Shown: positions 8,898 to 18,019, counted from the stretch's first letter. The stretch is DNA of 51,393 nt from CAIUKX01 sp964580965 (GCA_964580965.1 CAZOLZ010000010.1:1-51393); one strand, 5' to 3'. Program-made: numbers and translations. The notes: generated by a model from the letters alone, not told the origin.

Positions 8898-10292
8898 ATG
8901 ATATTAAAAATAAAAGATGAAGCTATACAAGTAGCCAACAAAGTAATTATAGGAGATGATAAATCTAAGTTCAACGGAGGTGTAAATGCTGCGTTGAAGT
9001 CTGATTTTAAATTTTTTTTGAAAAGTGATAAAGAAGTAGATTTTGTAAAAAACATGGAGGGAACTGTGTTTTTTGTTAAGTCTGATTTATCTGATGAAAA
9101 ATTGAGAGTTGCTGGATTTACAATTCGTCAACATTTGGATAAAACAATTGAATCTGTTGAGCTTATTGGTGATTCATCAGCATCAATTTTAATAGCTGAA
9201 GGAATAGCATTATCTAATTATAAGTTTGTTAAATATTTCAAGGATAACTTAAAAGAAACAAATAAATTAAATGCTATTTATTTACCGTCTGAAGTTTCAA
9301 AAAAGCAGATTCAAGAGGTCAACAATATCATCGATGCAGTTTATTGGACAAGAGATATGGTAAATGAACCACTTTCGTATCTAACTGCTGTAAAATTTGC
9401 TGAAGAGATTAAAAACTTATGTGAACCAGTAGGTGTCAAGGTAGAAGTTTTAGAAAAAGCAAAAATTGAAGCACTTAAAATGGGAGGTTTATTAGCTGTT
9501 AATAAAGGTTCAATTGACCCACCAACATTTACAATATTAGAATACAAACCGAAAAAAGCAACAAATAAGCAACCAATTGTTTTAGTTGGTAAAGGTGTTG
9601 TTTATGATACGGGAGGCTTGAGTTTAAAGCCAACTCCTGGTTCTATGGATTGTATGAAAAGTGATATGGCTGGGGCTGCAGGAGTAGTTGGGGCAATTTA
9701 TGCCACTGCAATTAACAAAGAAGATAAACACATTATAGGATTGATTCCTGCTACAGACAATCGCCCTGGTCAAATGGCTTACACACCAGGAGATGTTGTT
9801 ACTATGTTTGATGGAACAACCGTTGAAGTTTTAAATACTGATGCAGAAGGAAGAATGATTTTAGCAGATGCTTTAGCATATTCAAAGAAGTTTAAACCTG
9901 AATTAGTTATGGATATGGCTACATTAACAGGTGCTGCTTTAAGGGCTATTGGTTCAAACGCATCAATAATCATGGGAAATGCTGAAGCTAAAGTATTCGA
10001 AAAATTAGAAAAGAGCGGTAATGAAACTCACGAGAGAGTAGTGAAATTTCCATTTTGGGATGAGTATTTGGAAACGATGAAATCTTCAATAGCAGATCTA
10101 AAAAATATTGGAGGGGCTGATGCAGGAATGATTACTGCAGGAAAATTTTTAGAACATTTTGTTGAAGCTCCTTATGTTCATATAGATATTGCAGGTCCCT
10201 CTTGGTTAGATAACCCTCAGAATTATAAGGGTAAAGGAGGTACTGGTTACGGTGTTAGATTATTATATCAATTTATTAAAAATTATAAATAA
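8898..10292 (+). CDS. Leucyl aminopeptidase (peptidase family M17)
   Basis: 464 residues from ATG 8898; a GTG nine bases upstream is in frame but too close to the predicted transcription start. It removes N-terminal residues from peptides using two metal ions in the cytoplasm. The catalytic C-terminal half shows V-G-K-G-V-V-Y-D-T-G-G (about 230-240), the M-K-S-D-M-A-G-A segment, and the M17 signature N-T-D-A-E-G-R (about 313-319) followed by L-A-D-A-L. These hold the metal-binding Lys, Asp and Glu and the catalytic Arg. The N-terminal domain is the more variable oligomerisation part. The stop overlaps the pdxA start by one base (TAATG), indicating coupling. Confidence 0.93.
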   Translation: MILKIKDEAIQVANKVIIGDDKSKFNGGVNAALKSDFKFFLKSDKEVDFVKNMEGTVFFVKSDLSDEKLRVAGFTIRQHLDKTIESVELIGDSSASILIAEGIALSNYKFVKYFKDNLKETNKLNAIYLPSEVSKKQIQEVNNIIDAVYWTRDMVNEPLSYLTAVKFAEEIKNLCEPVGVKVEVLEKAKIEALKMGGLLAVNKGSIDPPTFTILEYKPKKATNKQPIVLVGKGVVYDTGGLSLKPTPGSMDCMKSDMAGAAGVVGAIYATAINKEDKHIIGLIPATDNRPGQMAYTPGDVVTMFDGTTVEVLNTDAEGRMILADALAYSKKFKPELVMDMATLTGAALRAIGSNASIIMGNAEAKVFEKLEKSGNETHERVVKFPFWDEYLETMKSSIADLKNIGGADAGMITAGKFLEHFVEAPYVHIDIAGPSWLDNPQNYKGKGGTGYGVRLLYQFIKNYK

Positions 10293-11398
10293 TGGATAAA
10301 CAGGTAGAAAAAGAGGTTGGAAGAGCTGTACCTGTAAGAGTAGGAATTTCAATAGGAGATGTAAATGGAATAGGACCTGAGGTAGTTATCAAATCACTTG
10401 CCGACAATAGGTTGTTATTAGATTGTACACCTATAATTTATGCTTCTTCGAAAACAATTTCGTATCACAAAAAAGCTGTTCGCCAACACCAATTTTCTTA
10501 TCAAACTTGTAAATCAGTTAACGATGCGATTAATAGAAAGGTGAACATTGTTAATGTGTGGAATGAAGAATTAAAATTTGAATTAGGACAAGGAACTGAA
10601 GTAAGTGGAAAATATGCATTTAAATCTTTAGAAGCTGCAACACAAGATTTGGCATCAGGGAAAATAGATGTTTTAGTAACAGCACCTATTTCTAAGGAAG
10701 CGATCCAAAAAGCTGACTTCCCATTTCCTGGACATACTGAGTATCTAGCCGACAAAGCAGGTACAGATGAGGTAGTAATGATGATGGTAAATGGAAATTT
10801 ACGAGTTGCTTTAGCAACCACTCATATGCCTTTGAAGGATGTTAGTTCAAGTCTAACTAAAGAATTGGTTATTAATAAGGTGAAATTGCTTCAAAAGTCT
10901 CTAATATCTGATTTTGGAATAGCAAAACCAAAAATTGCAGTTTTAGGCTTGAACCCTCATGCTGGTGAAAATGGCAAATTAGGTCAAGAAGAACAAGAAA
11001 TAATAATCCCTGCAATTAATTCATTAAGAGAAAATGATTCATTACTTGCATATGGACCTTTCCCAGCAGATGGATTTTTTGGGTCAAATGCTTTGGGTAA
11101 ATATGATGCTATTTTAGCAATGTATCATGATCAAGGTTTGACAGCATTTAAAGCTTTAGCTTTTGATGAGGGGGTAAATTATACTGCAGGATTACCTATT
11201 ATAAGAACTTCTCCAGACCACGGAACTGGTTTTGATATTGCAGGTAAAGGAGTTGCTTCTGAGCAGTCTATGCGAAGTGCTATTTATTTAGCAATGGATA
11301 TTTTCAAGGTTCAGTCGAACAGAAAAGAGGCATTGAAAAACCCTTTAAAGCCCCAATTGACAGATAAAAGGAGGTCATATAAAAATGAAAAGAATTAA
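10292..11398 (+). CDS. pdxA: 4-hydroxythreonine-4-phosphate dehydrogenase (PdxA)
   Basis: 368 residues, about 30-40 longer than E. coli PdxA because of an extra 17-residue N-terminus and a basic, lysine-rich tail. It oxidises 4-phosphohydroxy-L-threonine with NAD in pyridoxal phosphate synthesis. Motifs: G-I-S-I-G-D-V-N-G-I-G-P-E at the start of the core, V-T-A-P-I-S-K, F-P-G-H-T-E-Y with a metal His, A-M-Y-H-D-Q-G with a second metal His, and R-T-S-P-D-H-G-T-G-F-D-I-A-G with a third. All metal ligands are present. Some family members act on related substrates (PdxA2-type), but no catabolic context is seen. Confidence 0.93.
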   Translation: MDKQVEKEVGRAVPVRVGISIGDVNGIGPEVVIKSLADNRLLLDCTPIIYASSKTISYHKKAVRQHQFSYQTCKSVNDAINRKVNIVNVWNEELKFELGQGTEVSGKYAFKSLEAATQDLASGKIDVLVTAPISKEAIQKADFPFPGHTEYLADKAGTDEVVMMMVNGNLRVALATTHMPLKDVSSSLTKELVINKVKLLQKSLISDFGIAKPKIAVLGLNPHAGENGKLGQEEQEIIIPAINSLRENDSLLAYGPFPADGFFGSNALGKYDAILAMYHDQGLTAFKALAFDEGVNYTAGLPIIRTSPDHGTGFDIAGKGVASEQSMRSAIYLAMDIFKVQSNRKEALKNPLKPQLTDKRRSYKNEKN

Positions 11399-11448
11399 CG
11401 TTAAAGTAAAAAAAAGATAGATATTAACACTTTTACGTTTAAAATCAC

Positions 11449-11456
11449 TATCTTCG
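11449..11456 (+). promoter_or_regulatory. Probable promoter -7 box for the YceD-rpmF-fatty acid cluster
   Basis: TATCTTCG differs from the Bacteroidota TAnnTTTG box at one base and lies 26 bases before the YceD start, in an 83-base gap after pdxA. A TTTACG stretch about 12-17 bases upstream could contribute, but no TTG at ideal spacing is present. Confidence 0.4.
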
Positions 11457-11481
11457 CAGTTCGATTTTAGTTTGTAAAGTT

Positions 11482-12015
11482 ATGTCAAGTAAAGAATATG
11501 TTATCCCTTTTGTTGGTTTAAAGATTGGGAATCATGTATTTGAGTACGATATAACATCATCGTTTTTTGAAGGGATAGAGTATGGAATCGTGCACAATGG
11601 AAACGTCAAAGTTCTCTTGAATTTAGAGAAAAAAGAGACAATGATGATTGGGAAGTTTCAAATCGAAGGAGAGGTAGAAACTAATTGTGCAAGGTGTAAT
11701 GAACCAATGAATGTTTCAATAAATGGTAATTACCAGTTGATCTATAAATTTGGAGATGAGGTTTCAGACGATGAGATGTTAGTAGTGTTAGACACAAATG
11801 CCTATGAGTTGGATGTTAAAGACAGTATCTATGAGTTTATAGCTGTTTCTTTACCATTAAGAACAGTTCATGAAGAAGGTGCTTGTGATCCGGAGATGCT
11901 AGCATTATATAAAAAAATGGTTGTGAATTCTTCTGAAGATGAGGTTGAACCAACTGAAGATGACGATGAAGATGACACAGACGAAATTTGGGCAATGTTA
12001 AAGAATTTAAAATAA
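11482..12015 (+). CDS. YceD/DUF177-family protein (23S rRNA accumulation protein-like)
   Basis: 177 residues. The central C-A-R-C-N-E-P-M (about 74-81) is the characteristic DUF177 cysteine motif, and the C-terminus is a very acidic tail rich in Asp and Glu. In other bacteria the family (YceD) is encoded directly before rpmF and is linked to 23S rRNA and large-subunit assembly. Here it likewise precedes rpmF by 26 bases. The role in ribosome assembly is inferred from family and location; no enzymatic motif is visible. Confidence 0.85.
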   Translation: MSSKEYVIPFVGLKIGNHVFEYDITSSFFEGIEYGIVHNGNVKVLLNLEKKETMMIGKFQIEGEVETNCARCNEPMNVSINGNYQLIYKFGDEVSDDEMLVVLDTNAYELDVKDSIYEFIAVSLPLRTVHEEGACDPEMLALYKKMVVNSSEDEVEPTEDDDEDDTDEIWAMLKNLK

Positions 12016-12041
12016 TTTTAACTTTTTATAAATAAAAAAAG

Positions 12042-12233
12042 ATGGCACATCCAAAGAGAAGAATCTCTACTACGAGAAGAGACAAAAGAAGAACACATTT
12101 CAAGGCAGAAGCAAAAAATATTGCTACTTGTCCTACTACAGGTCAGCCACATTTATTCCACCATGCTCACTGGCATGAAGGAAAACTTTACTACAAAGGT
12201 AAAGTAGTTGCTGAGAAAGAAGTAGCAGTTTAA
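12042..12233 (+). CDS. rpmF: 50S ribosomal protein L32
   Basis: 63 residues starting M-A-H-P-K-R-R, the Bacteroidota form of L32, with the basic R-R-D-K-R-R-T-H segment that enters rRNA. Many L32 proteins have a four-cysteine zinc ribbon; here only one Cys remains (C-P-T-T-G), and the second half of the ribbon is His-rich (H-L-F-H-H-A-H-W-H). This looks like the zinc-independent type rather than damage, since length and flanks are normal. It sits between the YceD gene and plsX, a widely conserved order. Confidence 0.95.
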   Translation: MAHPKRRISTTRRDKRRTHFKAEAKNIATCPTTGQPHLFHHAHWHEGKLYYKGKVVAEKEVAV

Positions 12234-12258
12234 ATAACTGTTTGAAAAACTCTTCTTG

Positions 12259-13197
12259 ATGAAGATAGGAATAGATATTTTTGGTGGAGATTTTGCTCCT
12301 GATGCAAATATTCAGGGTGCAATATTAGCGCAAAAAGAACTTCCTAAGGAAATTAAACAAGTTTTGATAGGCGACCAAGAGCAAATCTTGAGTTGCCTAT
12401 TGAAGCATGAAGGAAGACCTGAGGATTTTGAAATCGTACATGCGCCGGATGTTATTACGATGCATGATCATCCTACTCGAGCGATTCCCCAAAAACCAAA
12501 TAGTTCCATTTCGGTAGGTTTCGACCTGTTAGCCTCTAAGGAAATAAATGCTTTTGCTAGTACAGGTAATACAGGAGCTATGTTGGTTGGTTCTATGTAC
12601 AAGATACATACTATACCAGGAATTATTAGACCATGTATTACTTCTACAATTCCAACTATAGATGGAAGCGAATCTATTTTATTGGATGTTGGCTCTAATG
12701 CTGATTGTAAATCAGATGTGTTGTATCAGTTTGCATTATTGGGATCGATATATTCTAAAAATGTATATGGAAATGAAAAACCAAAAGTAGGTTTATTGAA
12801 CATTGGAGAGGAAGAATCAAAAGGAAATTTATTGACAATCGCTACATACAAATTACTTGCGGAATCTGATGAAGTTGACTTTGTTGGAAATATTGAAGGT
12901 AGAGATATCTTTTCAGGTAAAGCAGATGTTATAGTTTGTGATGGATTTACAGGGAATATTGTTTTGAAAGAAGCGGAAGGAATCTATACTTTAATGAAAA
13001 AGAGAGGTATAGTTGATGCTTATTTTGATCGATTTAATTATGAAAATTATGGAGGTACTGCAATTTTAGGAGTACAAGGTAATGTCATAATAGGTCATGG
13101 GATTTCAAATGATATTGCAGTTAAGAACATGATTTTACACTCTTATGAAGTTGCAAAGTCAGGTTTGTCAAATAAAATAAACGAATTTTTCAATTAA
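12259..13197 (+). CDS. plsX: Phosphate acyltransferase PlsX
   Basis: 312 residues from ATG 12259; a TTG three bases earlier is less likely. PlsX makes acyl-phosphate from acyl-ACP and phosphate, the first step of the PlsX/PlsY route to phosphatidic acid, at the inner face of the membrane. Seen: M-K-I-G-I-D-I-F-G-G-D at the N-terminus (most PlsX have D-A-M-G-G-D), S-T-G-N-T-G-A-M-L, L-D-V-G-S-N-A-D-C, L-L-N-I-G-E-E-E-S-K-G and C-D-G-F-T-G-N-I-V-L-K. It is followed after 4 bases by fabH, the usual pairing of phospholipid and fatty-acid initiation genes. Confidence 0.95.
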   Translation: MKIGIDIFGGDFAPDANIQGAILAQKELPKEIKQVLIGDQEQILSCLLKHEGRPEDFEIVHAPDVITMHDHPTRAIPQKPNSSISVGFDLLASKEINAFASTGNTGAMLVGSMYKIHTIPGIIRPCITSTIPTIDGSESILLDVGSNADCKSDVLYQFALLGSIYSKNVYGNEKPKVGLLNIGEEESKGNLLTIATYKLLAESDEVDFVGNIEGRDIFSGKADVIVCDGFTGNIVLKEAEGIYTLMKKRGIVDAYFDRFNYENYGGTAILGVQGNVIIGHGISNDIAVKNMILHSYEVAKSGLSNKINEFFN

Positions 13198-13201
13198 TAA
13201 T

Positions 13202-14191
13202 ATGGGAAAAATTACAGCAGCAATTACTGGTGTTCAAGGCTATGTTCCTGAATATATTTTGAATAACGAAGAATTATCTAAAATTGTTGACACAAACGAT
13301 GAATGGATAACTACTCGTACAGGAATTAAAGAAAGAAGAATCATGAAAGATGGAGCTTCATCTGACATGGCAACAGAAGCTGTTAAAGGCTTATTGAAAA
13401 AAACAGGGGTCGATCCAATGGATATTGACTTAGTAGTGGTTGCTACAGTAACTCCTGATTATCCATTCCCAAGTACATCAAATGTTGTATGTGATAAAGT
13501 TGGGATGAAAAATGCATGGGGTTTTGACTTAATAGCTGCTTGCTCGGGTTTTATATACGGTCTTTCAACCGGAGCTCAATTCATTGAAACAGGAAAGTAT
13601 AAAAAAGTAATCGTTGTTGGTGTTGATAAGATGTCTTCAATTATTGATTACGAAGATAGAACGACATGTATTATTTTTGGCGATGGTTGTGGAGCTGTAT
13701 TGTTAGAACCAAATGAAGAAGGCTTAGGAGTTCAAGATTTTATTTTGAGAGCTGATGGATCTGGAAGACAATTTTTAATTCAACCAGCTGGTGGAAGTGC
13801 CAGTCCTGCATCTTTTCAAACAGTTGAAGAGAGAGGTCATTACGTGAAACAAGAGGGGAAATCAGTTTTCAAATTTGCGGTAACAAATATGGCTGAAGTT
13901 TCAGCAGAGATCATGGAGAAAAATAATTTATCAAGCGATGATGTTAACTGGTTAGTTCCTCATCAAGCAAATTTGAGAATTATTGATGCAACTGCAGAAA
14001 GAATGGGTTTATCGCGTGATAAAGTAATGATTAACATTGAAAAGTATGGAAATACGACTGCAGGGACACTACCTTTGTGTTTGTGGGACTATGAAAAACA
14101 ATTGAAAAAGGGAGATAATTTAATTTTATCTGCTTTTGGAGGTGGATTTACATGGGGAGCAGTTTATTTAAAATGGGCTTACAATTCTTAA
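13202..14191 (+). CDS. fabH: 3-oxoacyl-ACP synthase III (FabH)
   Basis: 329 residues. FabH condenses an acyl-CoA primer with malonyl-ACP to start fatty-acid elongation. The Cys-His-Asn triad is complete: Cys114 in A-A-C-S-G-F, His254 in P-H-Q-A-N and Asn284 in G-N-T-T-A-G. The N-terminus has the typical T-N-D-E-W-I-x-x-R-T-G-I and the C-terminus ends G-G-G-F-T-W-G-A. In the Bacteroidota FabH commonly accepts branched primers, but that cannot be read from the sequence. It follows plsX by 4 bases. Confidence 0.96.
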   Translation: MGKITAAITGVQGYVPEYILNNEELSKIVDTNDEWITTRTGIKERRIMKDGASSDMATEAVKGLLKKTGVDPMDIDLVVVATVTPDYPFPSTSNVVCDKVGMKNAWGFDLIAACSGFIYGLSTGAQFIETGKYKKVIVVGVDKMSSIIDYEDRTTCIIFGDGCGAVLLEPNEEGLGVQDFILRADGSGRQFLIQPAGGSASPASFQTVEERGHYVKQEGKSVFKFAVTNMAEVSAEIMEKNNLSSDDVNWLVPHQANLRIIDATAERMGLSRDKVMINIEKYGNTTAGTLPLCLWDYEKQLKKGDNLILSAFGGGFTWGAVYLKWAYNS

Positions 14192-14219
14192 AATATTTAA
14201 CGTATAAAATTTAAAAGTT

Positions 14220-14714
14220 ATGAATATTAATGAAATTCAAGATCTTATAAAATTTGTTTCAAAATCTGGTGTTACAGAAGTTGAAATCGAAAAGAAAGAT
14301 TTTAAAATTACTATCAAATCAGAATCTAAAAAAGTTGAACAACAATATATTGTACAGGCTCCAGTAGCCAGTGCACCTGTACAACCAGCTGTTCAAGCTG
14401 CACCAGCACCTGCTGCACCAGCACCAGCACCTGCTGCACCTGCTGCTGAAAAACCAGCTGCTGATGATTCAAAGTACATTACAGTTAAATCTCCAATGAT
14501 TGGAACTTTTTACAGAGCTTCAGGTCCAGATAAAGATCCTTTTGTTTCTGTTGGTCAATCTATCGGTAAAGGAGATGTTGTATGTATCATTGAAGCAATG
14601 AAGTTATTTAACGAAATTGAATCAGAAGTTTCTGGTAAAATTGTTAAAGTTTTAGTTGACGATGCTTCACCGGTTGAATACGATCAACCATTATTCTTAG
14701 TTGATCCAGCTTAA
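14220..14714 (+). CDS. accB: Biotin carboxyl carrier protein of acetyl-CoA carboxylase (AccB)
   Basis: 164 residues in three parts: a helical N-terminal region (1-45) that binds biotin carboxylase, a flexible linker of Ala, Pro and Val (about 47-82) encoded by GCACCW-like repeats, and the biotinyl domain with E-A-M-K-L-F, biotinylated Lys128. It carries carboxybiotin between AccC and the carboxyltransferase to make malonyl-CoA, the substrate used by the neighbouring FabH. accC follows in the same direction. The carboxyltransferase genes are not in the window. Confidence 0.96.
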   Translation: MNINEIQDLIKFVSKSGVTEVEIEKKDFKITIKSESKKVEQQYIVQAPVASAPVQPAVQAAPAPAAPAPAPAAPAAEKPAADDSKYITVKSPMIGTFYRASGPDKDPFVSVGQSIGKGDVVCIIEAMKLFNEIESEVSGKIVKVLVDDASPVEYDQPLFLVDPA

Positions 14715-14762
14715 TGCTAAGTGAGGATTAATCATAAAGATTCATCAACCAAAATTGAAAGA

Positions 14763-16100
14763 ATGTTTAAAAAAATATTAATTGCAAATAGAGGGGAAAT
14801 TGCCTTAAGAGTAATTAGAACTTGTAAAGAAATGGGGGTTAAGACAGTAGCTGTTTATTCAACTGCTGATAAAGAAAGCTTACCAGTTCGTTTTGCTGAT
14901 GAAGCCGTTTGTATCGGTCCTGCAGAAAGTTCTAAATCTTATTTATCAATTTCAAATATAATTGCTGCTGCTGAAATTACAAATGCAGACGCAATTCATC
15001 CAGGATACGGTTTCTTGTCTGAAAATGAAAAGTTTTCAAGAGTATGTCAAGAACATAACATCAAGTTTATTGGTGCTTTACCAGAGCAAATTTCTGCAAT
15101 GGGAGATAAGGCAACTGCTAAAGCAACTATGATAAAAGCTGGTGTTCCATGTGTTCCTGGTTCAGAGGGTTTATTGAAAGATTTAGATGACGCTAAAAAG
15201 CAAGCTAAAAAAATCAAATATCCTGTGATGATGAAAGCTACTGCCGGAGGAGGTGGTAAAGGTATGCGTATCATATGGAAAGAGGAAGATCTTGAGGGTG
15301 CTTGGGATTCAGCGAAAAAAGAAGCTGCTACTTCTTTCGGAAATGATGGTTTGTACATGGAGAAATTCATTGAAGAACCAAGACATATCGAAATTCAAAT
15401 CGCAGGTGACCAATTTGGAAATGCATGTCACTTATCTGAAAGAGATTGCTCTATTCAAAGAAGACATCAAAAGTTAGTTGAAGAAACTCCTTCTCCTTTC
15501 ATGACTGATGAATTAAGAGAAAGAATGGGTGAGGCTGCTATTAAAGCTGCTAAAGCTGTGAAATACGAAGGTGTAGGTACTGTTGAATTTCTAGTTGATA
15601 AAAATAGAGATTTCTATTTTATGGAAATGAATACACGTATTCAAGTTGAGCATACAATTACTGAGGAGGTTATTGATTTTGACTTAATCAAAGAACAAAT
15701 CAAATTAGCTGCGGGAGAAAAGTTATCTGGTAAAAACCATTATCCAAACATGCATGCGATTCAATGTCGTATAAATGCAGAAGATCCTTATCATGATTTC
15801 AGACCTTCTCCAGGAAAAATAACAAGTTATCATTCTCCTGGTGGTCATGGTGTTAGAGTTGATTCTCATGCGCATGCTGGATATTCAATCCCTCCATTCT
15901 ATGATTCAATGATTGGAAAATTGATTACAGTAGCACAAACACGTGATGAAGCTATTTTAAAAATGAAAAGAGCATTGGATGAATACATCATTGAAGGAGT
16001 TAAAACAACAATTCCATTTCATTACAAATTAATGGATAATGAAAAATTCAAAGAAGGTGACTTCACTACAGCTTTTATGGATTCATACGAGATCAAATAA
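14763..16100 (+). CDS. accC: Acetyl-CoA carboxylase biotin carboxylase subunit (AccC)
   Basis: 445 residues from ATG 14763, which gives the standard N-terminus M-F-K-K-I-L-I-A-N-R-G-E-I-A. The GTG at 14721 would add 14 atypical residues. It carboxylates the biotin on AccB with ATP and bicarbonate. Visible: the Gly-rich ATP-grasp loop A-T-A-G-G-G-G-K-G-M-R, E-R-D-C-S-I-Q-R-R-H-Q-K, and the active-site M-E-M-N-T-R-I-Q-V-E-H segment. Length matches the family. It ends the cluster and is followed by a strong terminator. Confidence 0.97.
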   Translation: MFKKILIANRGEIALRVIRTCKEMGVKTVAVYSTADKESLPVRFADEAVCIGPAESSKSYLSISNIIAAAEITNADAIHPGYGFLSENEKFSRVCQEHNIKFIGALPEQISAMGDKATAKATMIKAGVPCVPGSEGLLKDLDDAKKQAKKIKYPVMMKATAGGGGKGMRIIWKEEDLEGAWDSAKKEAATSFGNDGLYMEKFIEEPRHIEIQIAGDQFGNACHLSERDCSIQRRHQKLVEETPSPFMTDELRERMGEAAIKAAKAVKYEGVGTVEFLVDKNRDFYFMEMNTRIQVEHTITEEVIDFDLIKEQIKLAAGEKLSGKNHYPNMHAIQCRINAEDPYHDFRPSPGKITSYHSPGGHGVRVDSHAHAGYSIPPFYDSMIGKLITVAQTRDEAILKMKRALDEYIIEGVKTTIPFHYKLMDNEKFKEGDFTTAFMDSYEIK

Positions 16101-16120
16101 TTGATAAATTATGATACATT

Positions 16121-16152
16121 AAAAAAGGGGATGAATTTCATCCCCTTTTTTT
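16121..16152. terminator. Bidirectional Rho-independent terminator between accC and ppa
   Basis: A perfect 9-bp G/C-rich stem (GGGGATGAA with TTCATCCCC, one-base minimal loop, so in practice a slightly shorter stem with a 3-base loop) is flanked by six A on the left and seven T on the right. It can stop transcription from both converging genes. Confidence 0.92.
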
Positions 16153-16173
16153 GTTGACTTATTTTTACGCTTC

Positions 16174-16860
16174 TTATTTTAATGCTGCTAATAATTCATT
16201 TACTAAATTCTCATTTACATTACCATATAAAGCATCATAATCAGCTCTAGAACGATTAATAACCTCATAAGCTTCTTCTTTACCGTAAACGTGAGTTATT
16301 TCAACATTTTTGGCAGCTCCATCTAAATCTTTATATGTTAAGAAGAAATGACGAACTCTATCAACTACCATTTTTGGTAATTCCGAAATGTCATTGATAT
16401 CTCCATATGCTTGATCTCCTTTTAAAACAGCTACAATCTTATCGTCTGCTTCTCCTCCGTCTAGCATTCTGAATCCTCCAAGAACTTTGGCTTCACACAA
16501 GATATTTCCATGATTGAAACCTCTTTCACTTAACACACAAATATCAAGTGGATCTCCATCTCCAGTAATGTCATTTCTTCCAGTTTTCTCTCTTGAAAAT
16601 GCAGCAACCTGCTCATCACAATAAGTTTTAGGAACAAATCCATATAAACAAGGCATATGATTAGACAACTTTTGAGGTCTATCTACCATAATATGTCCTG
16701 ACGATTTATCAATTTCATATTTAATTGCGTCTGCAGGTATAATTTCAATATATGCATTCACAACAGCTGGACTTTTTTCTCCAACTTCTACACCATGCCA
16801 TGGGTGAGATACAAAACGTTGACTCATAGCGTCAACAATTTTTTTTACTTCTTCTTTCAT
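16174..16860 (-). CDS. ppa: Soluble inorganic pyrophosphatase (family I)
   Basis: 228 residues from the ATG at 16860; an in-frame TTG at 16881 lies between the promoter box and this ATG and is less likely. It hydrolyses pyrophosphate to phosphate in the cytoplasm and so drives biosynthetic reactions. The signature D-G-D-P-L-D-I-C-V (about 102-110) gives the metal aspartates, and Y-G-F-V-P-K-T-Y-C is the usual upstream segment. It converges on accC, sharing the terminator at 16121-16152, and is divergent from the heme A synthase gene. Confidence 0.94.
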   Translation of the reverse strand: MKEEVKKIVDAMSQRFVSHPWHGVEVGEKSPAVVNAYIEIIPADAIKYEIDKSSGHIMVDRPQKLSNHMPCLYGFVPKTYCDEQVAAFSREKTGRNDITGDGDPLDICVLSERGFNHGNILCEAKVLGGFRMLDGGEADDKIVAVLKGDQAYGDINDISELPKMVVDRVRHFFLTYKDLDGAAKNVEITHVYGKEEAYEVINRSRADYDALYGNVNENLVNELLAALK

Positions 16861-16892
16861 TTGTAATGTGTTAAATCTCAAATTTATATTCG

Positions 16893-16900
16893 CAAAGTTA
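16893..16900 (-). promoter_or_regulatory. Promoter -7 box for ppa
   Basis: On the minus strand the sequence is TAACTTTG, a perfect TAnnTTTG box 32 bases before the ppa ATG. It places the transcription start near 16887-16890, which supports ATG 16860 as the start codon. Confidence 0.55.
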
Positions 16901-16932
16901 GTGATTTTGTAAAGTATAAATTCAAAATAACT

Positions 16933-16940
16933 TAAATTTG
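16933..16940 (+). promoter_or_regulatory. Promoter -7 box for heme A synthase gene
   Basis: TAAATTTG matches TAnnTTTG 37 bases before the ctaA start. It and the ppa box on the other strand are 32 bases apart, so the 117-base gap holds two divergent promoters. Confidence 0.5.
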
Positions 16941-16977
16941 TACTTTAAGTTCGATAAATGGAACTTAGGTATTAGAA

Positions 16978-17991
16978 ATGGAAAAATATTCAAAGCGATT
17001 TATCCGATTTAATTGGATTACATTGGTCTTAATTTATCTTGTTGTAATTGCAGGAAGTTTTGTACGTATAACAGGCAGTGGAATGGGCTGTCCTGATTGG
17101 CCAAAATGTTTTGGTCAGTGGGTTCCTCCAACTGAAAAAAGTCAATTACCTATTGATTATAAAGAAGTTTATTCTCAAAAAAGAGCCAAAAAAACAGACA
17201 ACTTTACAAAATTATTGGATGCTCTTGGAATGAATAAAGTCAGTGAGCAAATAAGAAATGATGAAACGATTTTAATTGAAGAAACATTCAATGCTCGTAA
17301 AACATGGACTGAATACGGGAATCGTTTAGTAGGTTTTTTAGCGGGTAATGCTGTGTTGATTGTATTTATTTGGATTTTATTGTTTTACAGAAAAAAGACG
17401 TTAGTCTTACTTTCCTTTTTAAATTTGATTTTTATTGGTTTTCAAGCATGGTTTGGCTCAATCGTCGTTGCGACTAATTTGGTTCCATGGACAATTACGA
17501 TTCACTTATTCTTTGCTTTGGTAATTATTTTTGTTCAACTTTTAATTATTCGAAAAGTTAGCCCAAGTCAGAACAAAAATTTAAAAATTAGTTCAACTTT
17601 AAAATTGGTATTAGCTATTTGTTTTATTGTTACATTTTTCCAAATGTTTCTTGGGACTCAAGTTAGGGAATACATAGATGAATTAACTAAGCAAGGATAC
17701 GGTCGTGAAAGTTGGACTGAAATGCTAGGTTTATCATTTTTCATACACAGGAGTTTTTCATGGATGGTCCTTATACTTATGACATTCGTGACTTGGAAAA
17801 ATGAATCTTTGTATAAATTAAAATTAATTCGCTGGTCTTACATAATTTTAGCCATTGAATTATTATCAGGAGTTCTTTTAGCTTATGCTAATATGCCAGG
17901 ATTAGTTCAAACAAGTCACTTAATTTTCGCAACCATATTATTTGGGATATTATCAATGGGGGTTTTAAGATTGAGCCCGAGAGAGAACTAG
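16978..17991 (+). CDS. ctaA: Heme A synthase (CtaA/COX15)
   Basis: 337 residues with about eight membrane helices. It oxidises the C8 methyl of heme O to the formyl group of heme A for aa3-type cytochrome oxidase, in the inner membrane. The N-terminus has the COX15 hallmark G-S-G-M-G-C-P-D-W-P-K-C-F-G-Q-W-V-P-P, with the paired cysteines, and heme-ligand His residues sit in helices (I-H-L-F-F-A, F-I-H-R-S-F, T-S-H-L). A long loop between helices 1 and 2 (about 50-105) is usual in Bacteroidota members. ctaB and the oxidase genes are not in the window. Confidence 0.93.
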   Translation: MEKYSKRFIRFNWITLVLIYLVVIAGSFVRITGSGMGCPDWPKCFGQWVPPTEKSQLPIDYKEVYSQKRAKKTDNFTKLLDALGMNKVSEQIRNDETILIEETFNARKTWTEYGNRLVGFLAGNAVLIVFIWILLFYRKKTLVLLSFLNLIFIGFQAWFGSIVVATNLVPWTITIHLFFALVIIFVQLLIIRKVSPSQNKNLKISSTLKLVLAICFIVTFFQMFLGTQVREYIDELTKQGYGRESWTEMLGLSFFIHRSFSWMVLILMTFVTWKNESLYKLKLIRWSYIILAIELLSGVLLAYANMPGLVQTSHLIFATILFGILSMGVLRLSPREN

Positions 17992-18019
17992 TTTATTTGA
18001 TTAAAAAAATCATATTCCG

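Noticed and set aside
14396..14450. Repeat tract in accB as a mobile or regulatory repeat
   Set aside because: It codes for the flexible Ala-Pro linker normal in biotin carrier proteins.
15047..15370. 107-codon open frame antisense to accC
   Set aside because: It is a shadow of the conserved accC coding sequence with no promoter or recognisable protein features.
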